Shown here in pieces: positions 60,684 through 64,000 of a stretch of DNA of 64,000 nucleotides; position 1 is the first letter of the stretch, and every line of letters begins with the position of its first letter. The DNA is taken from assembly GCA_002344055.1 (NCBI GenBank), contig DDTH01000022.1, forward strand, positions 17,365 through 81,364, in the 5' to 3' direction. The notes beneath the pieces are model-generated. The model saw nothing but the letters and a program-made list of their open reading frames with translations, was not told where the DNA came from and did no database searches. The position numbers and the translations under genes were made by a program. Source of the DNA: Sphingomonadales bacterium UBA2369. GTDB taxonomy: Bacteria; Pseudomonadota; Alphaproteobacteria; Sphingomonadales; Sphingomonadaceae.

Positions 60684-61567
60684 CGCGGTGGCACAAGGAC
60701 TTCGACGAACAGCGAGGAGCCGAGCCTTGCACGGCGGACCGGCGTGCCCACCGCCTCGCGGAAAAGATGCTTGCCCATAACCGATCGACAGCCGAGCCTG
60801 AACGGAAAGTTTGCGTAGCCGGGAGGGGTGCCAAGCGTCGCAATAGTGGAGCAGGACGTGACCCGGCCGACATAATCGATCTCGACCTCGCCGGTCCATT
60901 CGAAGAATGGCACGCCCTGTAGCCGCGGCAGGGCCGATAGTTCGCTTGCGGGCAGGAGCGACAGCACGTTGCGCAGCCGCACGGGCGGGTGGCCCGCCCC
61001 CATTTCCTCTCTGACGATCATCCGGTCGCCTTGGGGATCGGCGCACTGGTCGTAATCATAGTCCGCAAAGGCATCGCCCGTCGTCGCGATCAGGCATTGT
61101 GTCGAACTCGCCGGAGAGACGGTGACCGTCCAATCGAACCGCCCCTGCACGAAAGGCATCAGCGGCCCCTCCGGCATCAGCCAGGTCACGCGCTGGACAT
61201 AGCGTCCGGCAACCGGGCTACCGCCGCGAGTCGCTGGCCGGAAGCGGAACCGGCGCGAGGCGATGTTGCAGGTCGTAGCATCAAGCACCGGATGGCCCGA
61301 AGACTCGGTGACTTCGCAGCCGGTTGCGAGGCCATCTGGTCCGATGTCCAGCACCACCCGGACACTTCCTTCCGCCTCGTCGCGGATCGCGGCCGACGGA
61401 TAATCCGCGTTGGAGATGCTGCCGGCGATCAGGCGCGGCGGCGTGGACGAGGGGGGAGGTGGGGGCACGGCCGGCGGCGTGGGCGGGTACTGAGTCGGCA
61501 TCGGCGGCGGTACGCGCGGCGGCTGCATGGCTTGACTTGCGGCCATCGCGATCAGGCTCGTGAGCAT
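60680..61567 (-). CDS. TonB C-terminal-domain protein with signal peptide
   Basis: 295 aa. A short hydrophobic N-terminus (LTSLIAMAASQAM) is followed by a Pro-rich stretch (PPRVPPPMPTQYPPTPPAVP) and a TonB C-terminal domain (DYPSAAIRDEAEGSVRVVLD, then TGCEVTESSGHPVLDATTC). A second domain of about 130 residues has several Cys pairs. Classical TonB has a longer N-terminal anchor, so this may be a periplasmic energy-transducer relative or an unrelated adapter. It overlaps the convergent LysR gene by 4 nt. Confidence 0.75.
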   Translation of the reverse strand: MLTSLIAMAASQAMQPPRVPPPMPTQYPPTPPAVPPPPPSSTPPRLIAGSISNADYPSAAIRDEAEGSVRVVLDIGPDGLATGCEVTESSGHPVLDATTCNIASRRFRFRPATRGGSPVAGRYVQRVTWLMPEGPLMPFVQGRFDWTVTVSPASSTQCLIATTGDAFADYDYDQCADPQGDRMIVREEMGAGHPPVRLRNVLSLLPASELSALPRLQGVPFFEWTGEVEIDYVGRVTSCSTIATLGTPPGYANFPFRLGCRSVMGKHLFREAVGTPVRRARLGSSLFVEVLVPPR

Positions 61568-61629
61568 AGCGTTCCCCTTTGCACGAACCTGCTCTTGATC
61601 GCGAGCAAAGCCAAGGCCACATCCGCCCC

Positions 61630-62199
61630 ATGCTGATCCAGACCGAACAGACGCCCAATCCGGCGACGCTGAAATTCATCCCCGGCCGTCAGGTGATGGA
61701 TTCCGGAACACGCGATTTCGCTTCCTATGAGGAAGCCGAGGCCTCTCCCCTCGCCGCGGCTTTGTTCTCCATCGGCGATGTCGAGGGCGTCTTCTACGGC
61801 CGCGACTTCATTTCAGTCACCGCCGCGCCCGGCGTCGAATGGCGCGACCTGCGCCCGCAGGTGCTGGAAGTCCTCCTCGACCATTTCGTCAGCGACGCGC
61901 CTTTGTTCGCGCCCGGCAGCGCGGCCGGCATCCACATCGCTTCCGAAGAGATGGAGGAGGATCCAGCTGACGCCGAGATCGTCGCCCAGATCCGCGAGCT
62001 GATCGACACCCGCGTCCGCCCCGCGGTGGCGCAGGATGGCGGCGACATCGTCTATCGCGGCTACAAGGACGGCCACGTCTTCCTCGCCATGCAGGGCGCC
62101 TGCGCCGGCTGCCCTTCCTCCACCATGACGCTGAAGCGGGGCATCGAAAGCCTGCTCAAACATTATGTCCCTGAGGTGGAGACGGTCGAAGCAGTCTGA
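61630..62199 (+). CDS. NifU-like iron-sulfur cluster carrier
   Basis: 189 aa. An N-terminal scaffold domain (MLIQTEQTPNPATLKFIPGR) is joined to a NifU C-terminal domain with C158 and C161 in GACAGCPSSTMTLKRGIESL, which bind a [4Fe-4S] cluster. It is of the NFU1 type found in alphaproteobacteria and delivers clusters to target enzymes. Confidence 0.95.
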   Translation: MLIQTEQTPNPATLKFIPGRQVMDSGTRDFASYEEAEASPLAAALFSIGDVEGVFYGRDFISVTAAPGVEWRDLRPQVLEVLLDHFVSDAPLFAPGSAAGIHIASEEMEEDPADAEIVAQIRELIDTRVRPAVAQDGGDIVYRGYKDGHVFLAMQGACAGCPSSTMTLKRGIESLLKHYVPEVETVEAV

Positions 62200-62209
62200 G
62201 GAGGCGTTG

Positions 62210-62839
62210 ATGGCCGCGGCCTCCACCACCCTCGTCATCGACACCGTTTCGGCCGCCTGCTCCGCGGCCCTGCTGGACGCGGACGGCGCGATCCTCGCCG
62301 AGCATCACGAGTTGATCGAGCGCGGTCATGCGGAGCGGCTGATGCCGGCCATTGCCGCGATGCTGGGGGAGCGCAGGCCGGACGCGATCCTGGTCGATTG
62401 CGGACCCGGTAGCTTCACCGGCCTGCGCGTGGGTCTCGCCGCCGCACACGGCCTCGCGATCGGCTGGAACGTGCCGCTCGCCGGCTACAGCGCCTGTGCC
62501 CTGCTCGCCGCCATGGCCCGATCGGATGGCGCCCGGGTCACCGCCGCGCTTGAGGGGGGACATGGCCAGCTTTTCGTGCAAAGCTTCGCCGGTGATCCGC
62601 TCGCGCCCGTCGATCTGCTGCAATCGCTCCCGCCCGGCGAGGCCGCACAAGCAAGCGAGGCGGAGCTGGTGATCGGCTCCGGCGCGGCCTCCCTGGTAGC
62701 GGCCCGCGGCTGGGGCGAAGTGCGCGATCTGTTTCCCCGGGCTTCCTCTGCCCTGCTCCTCCCCGCAACACTGCGCGCCTTGCCGCCCCGCCCGCTTTAC
62801 GGCCGCGCGCCCGATGCCAAGCCGATGGTGGCGGCATGA
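62210..62839 (+). CDS. tsaB: tRNA threonylcarbamoyladenosine biosynthesis protein TsaB
   Basis: 209 aa. VIDTVSAACSAALLDADGAI and VDCGPGSFTGLRVGLAAAHG are typical. It supports TsaD in making t6A37 in ANN-decoding tRNAs. GAGGAGG precedes the ATG. The upstream reading frame overlapping nfu is not used. Confidence 0.93.
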   Translation: MAAASTTLVIDTVSAACSAALLDADGAILAEHHELIERGHAERLMPAIAAMLGERRPDAILVDCGPGSFTGLRVGLAAAHGLAIGWNVPLAGYSACALLAAMARSDGARVTAALEGGHGQLFVQSFAGDPLAPVDLLQSLPPGEAAQASEAELVIGSGAASLVAARGWGEVRDLFPRASSALLLPATLRALPPRPLYGRAPDAKPMVAA

Positions 62840-63318
62840 ATGTTCCGATCGTCGTCGCGGGCGACGCGACCGATCTCCCCGCCGTCGTCGCCGTGATGGA
62901 GGACGCTTTCGACCCCCGCTTCGGCGAGGCCTGGACGCTCGCGCAATGCGCCGGCCTGCTGCCCATGCCGGGCGTGTGGCTGACGCTGGCGCGCGATGCG
63001 GAAGGCGCGCTCGCCGGCTTCTCGCTGTCGCGCATCGTCCTCGATGAAGCGGAATTGCTGTTGCTCGCGGTCGCCCGGGCCGCGCAGGGACATGGCGTCG
63101 GCGCGGCGCTGCTCAAACATTTCGAGGATGACGCGGCCCTGCGCGGTGCACGCCGCCTCCACCTCGAAGTGAGAGACGGAAACGCCGCCGTAAATCTCTA
63201 CAACAGATCGGGATTTACTTTGGTCGGGCGCCGGTCACGTTATTATAGTGGCGATGACGGCCAGCTTTACGATGCGCTTTCGTTGTCCCGTCCATTGAAT
63301 ATGATCGCGACCACTTAA
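62836..63318 (+). CDS. rimI: Ribosomal-protein-alanine acetyltransferase RimI
   Basis: 160 aa GNAT protein. LLAVARAAQGHGVGAALLKH binds acetyl-CoA, and LEVRDGNAAVNLYNRSGFTL with VGRRSRYY is the RimI ending. It acetylates S18 and related N-termini. The start overlaps the tsaB stop (ATGA), the common tsaB-rimI arrangement. Confidence 0.92.
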   Translation: MNVPIVVAGDATDLPAVVAVMEDAFDPRFGEAWTLAQCAGLLPMPGVWLTLARDAEGALAGFSLSRIVLDEAELLLLAVARAAQGHGVGAALLKHFEDDAALRGARRLHLEVRDGNAAVNLYNRSGFTLVGRRSRYYSGDDGQLYDALSLSRPLNMIATT

Positions 63319-63419
63319 AATACGTGCTGGCATAGCTTGTATTGCAGCCAAAACGGACCTATCCGGCGTCGATTCGACGCACTTTCCCAGCGTCGCCGTC
63401 CAAGAGAAGGTCATGTACG

Positions 63420-63890
63420 ATGGATAACCAGGACAGTTTCCCCGAAACGCTGATCACCCTGACCGCCGATATCGTCTCGGCGCATGTCAGCAACAATAGC
63501 GTCGCGGTCAACGACCTGCCGACGCTTATCGCCAACGTACACAATGCCCTTTCCGGTCTTGGCAGCCGCGAAGAAGCGCCGGCTGCGAAGCCCGAACCCG
63601 CCGTTTCGGTCCGCTCTTCGATCAAGCCCGATTACATCGTGTGTCTTGAGGACGGGAAGAAGCTGAAGATGCTGAAGCGGCACCTGATGACCGCCTACGG
63701 CATGACGCCGGAAGCGTATCGCGCGCGCTGGGGCCTGAAAGCCGACTATCCGATGGTGGCCCCGGCCTATGCGAGGAAGCGTCAGGAACTCGCCGTGAAG
63801 ATCGGGCTGGGACGCAAGCCGCGCGTCGTCGAGGAGGCGCCTGCGCCTGCGCCGAAGGCAAGACGGTCGCGCGCGAAGGCCGCGGCCTGA
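63420..63890 (+). CDS. MucR/Ros-family transcriptional regulator
   Basis: 156 aa. The zinc-finger-like domain reads YIVCLEDGKKLKMLKRHL, with C75 and H88, and AYGMTPEAYRARWGLKADYP follows. The second Cys of the classical Cys2His2 finger is replaced by Asp, as in MucR. MucR proteins oligomerise on AT-rich DNA. The C-terminal tail is basic and Ala/Pro-rich. Confidence 0.93.
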   Translation: MDNQDSFPETLITLTADIVSAHVSNNSVAVNDLPTLIANVHNALSGLGSREEAPAAKPEPAVSVRSSIKPDYIVCLEDGKKLKMLKRHLMTAYGMTPEAYRARWGLKADYPMVAPAYARKRQELAVKIGLGRKPRVVEEAPAPAPKARRSRAKAAA

Positions 63891-63902
63891 CGATTGTGGC
63901 TT

Positions 63903-63925
63903 GGCCCGCCGTTCATCGGCGGGCC
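63903..63925. terminator. Hairpin between convergent genes
   Basis: GGCCCGCCG pairs with CGGCGGGCC around TTCAT. It lies between mucR and the partial gene at the window edge. No T-run is present on either side, so it is a weak or bidirectional terminator. Confidence 0.45.
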
Positions 63926-63933
63926 CGCGCGCG

Positions 63934-64000
63934 TCAGAACATCAGGGTGCTGGTCCGTCCGGCGCCTCGCCCGACGAGGGCGGAGAGCTGGTAGATGCGG
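63934..64000 (-). CDS. Partial coding sequence, 3' end
   Basis: Only the last 21 codons and the stop lie in the window. They read RIYQLSALVGRGAGRTSTLMF. The frame is open to the window edge and codon use fits the genome. The product cannot be named from this fragment. Confidence 0.6.
   Translation of the reverse strand, partial: RIYQLSALVGRGAGRTSTLMF

Overview
The window is a chromosomal segment of a GC-rich alphaproteobacterium, most likely a member of the Sphingomonadales. The evidence is the uniformly high GC, coding on both strands with little intergenic DNA, the lgt-midA-pgeF gene group, a MucR-type regulator, an alphaproteobacterial SspB, a large TonB-dependent receptor, a GT2/GtrA/GT-C glycosylation set and dispersed hairpin repeats of the type with a central CTTGAT. 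Assignment below order level is not possible from this sequence alone.

Layout. 1-2303: a TonB-dependent receptor behind a palindrome. 2304-6140: an accessory stretch. It holds a double helix-turn-helix gene lying between two 120-bp direct repeats, an unrecognised 546-aa protein paired with a DUF4258-like protein, and a ParDE toxin-antitoxin pair. 6202-18047: the translation and RNA operon on the minus strand, in the order rimP-nusA-ylxR/L7Ae-infB-(54-aa membrane protein)-rbfA-(231-aa protein)-GNAT-tdk-truB-rpsO-pnp. Many of its genes overlap by 1-20 nt, a promoter-like sequence stands at the head and a strong terminator stands after pnp. 18072-23234: an extradiol dioxygenase-like protein, a lipoprotein, a Gtr-like surface glycosylation set and a PQQ-type sugar dehydrogenase. 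23231-31280: trmB, metK (with an AT-rich palindrome upstream), lnt, adenosine kinase, a 49-aa proline-rich protein and an amino-acid permease. 31373-41217: HIT protein, sspB, fumC, gmk, ATP12 chaperone, RluA-type synthase, crcB, two related lipoproteins and rarD. 41233-45620: two small related lipoproteins, then an Mla-type lipid transport operon (permease, ATPase, MCE protein, auxiliary lipoprotein). 45723-49294: HAD phosphatase, a cystathionine gamma-synthase-like enzyme and a DASS symporter. 49387-56074: the TIR-pgeF-radical SAM operon and the lgt-midA-GNAT operon. 56154-64000: acyl-CoA synthetase, small secreted proteins, the azoR/LysR divergent pair, a TonB-C protein, nfuA, tsaB, rimI, mucR and the 3' end of one more gene.

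The window is mostly housekeeping genome. The least explained parts are: (i) the operon joining a membrane-anchored TIR protein, PgeF and a cobalamin-type radical SAM enzyme with a C-x7-C-x2-C cluster motif and no visible precursor peptide; (ii) the direct-repeat-flanked helix-turn-helix gene, whose coding sequence carries an in-frame cloverleaf-shaped palindrome; (iii) the unrecognised two-gene module next to parDE; and (iv) a 54-aa tail-anchored membrane peptide translationally coupled between infB and rbfA. Two further small genes or starts are called here from ribosome-binding sites rather than from ORF length: the 49-aa proline-rich protein, and TTG starts for the receptor and the YlxR-like protein. 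No gap without a gene exceeds 300 bases. No tRNA, rRNA, CRISPR array or intact insertion sequence was seen.
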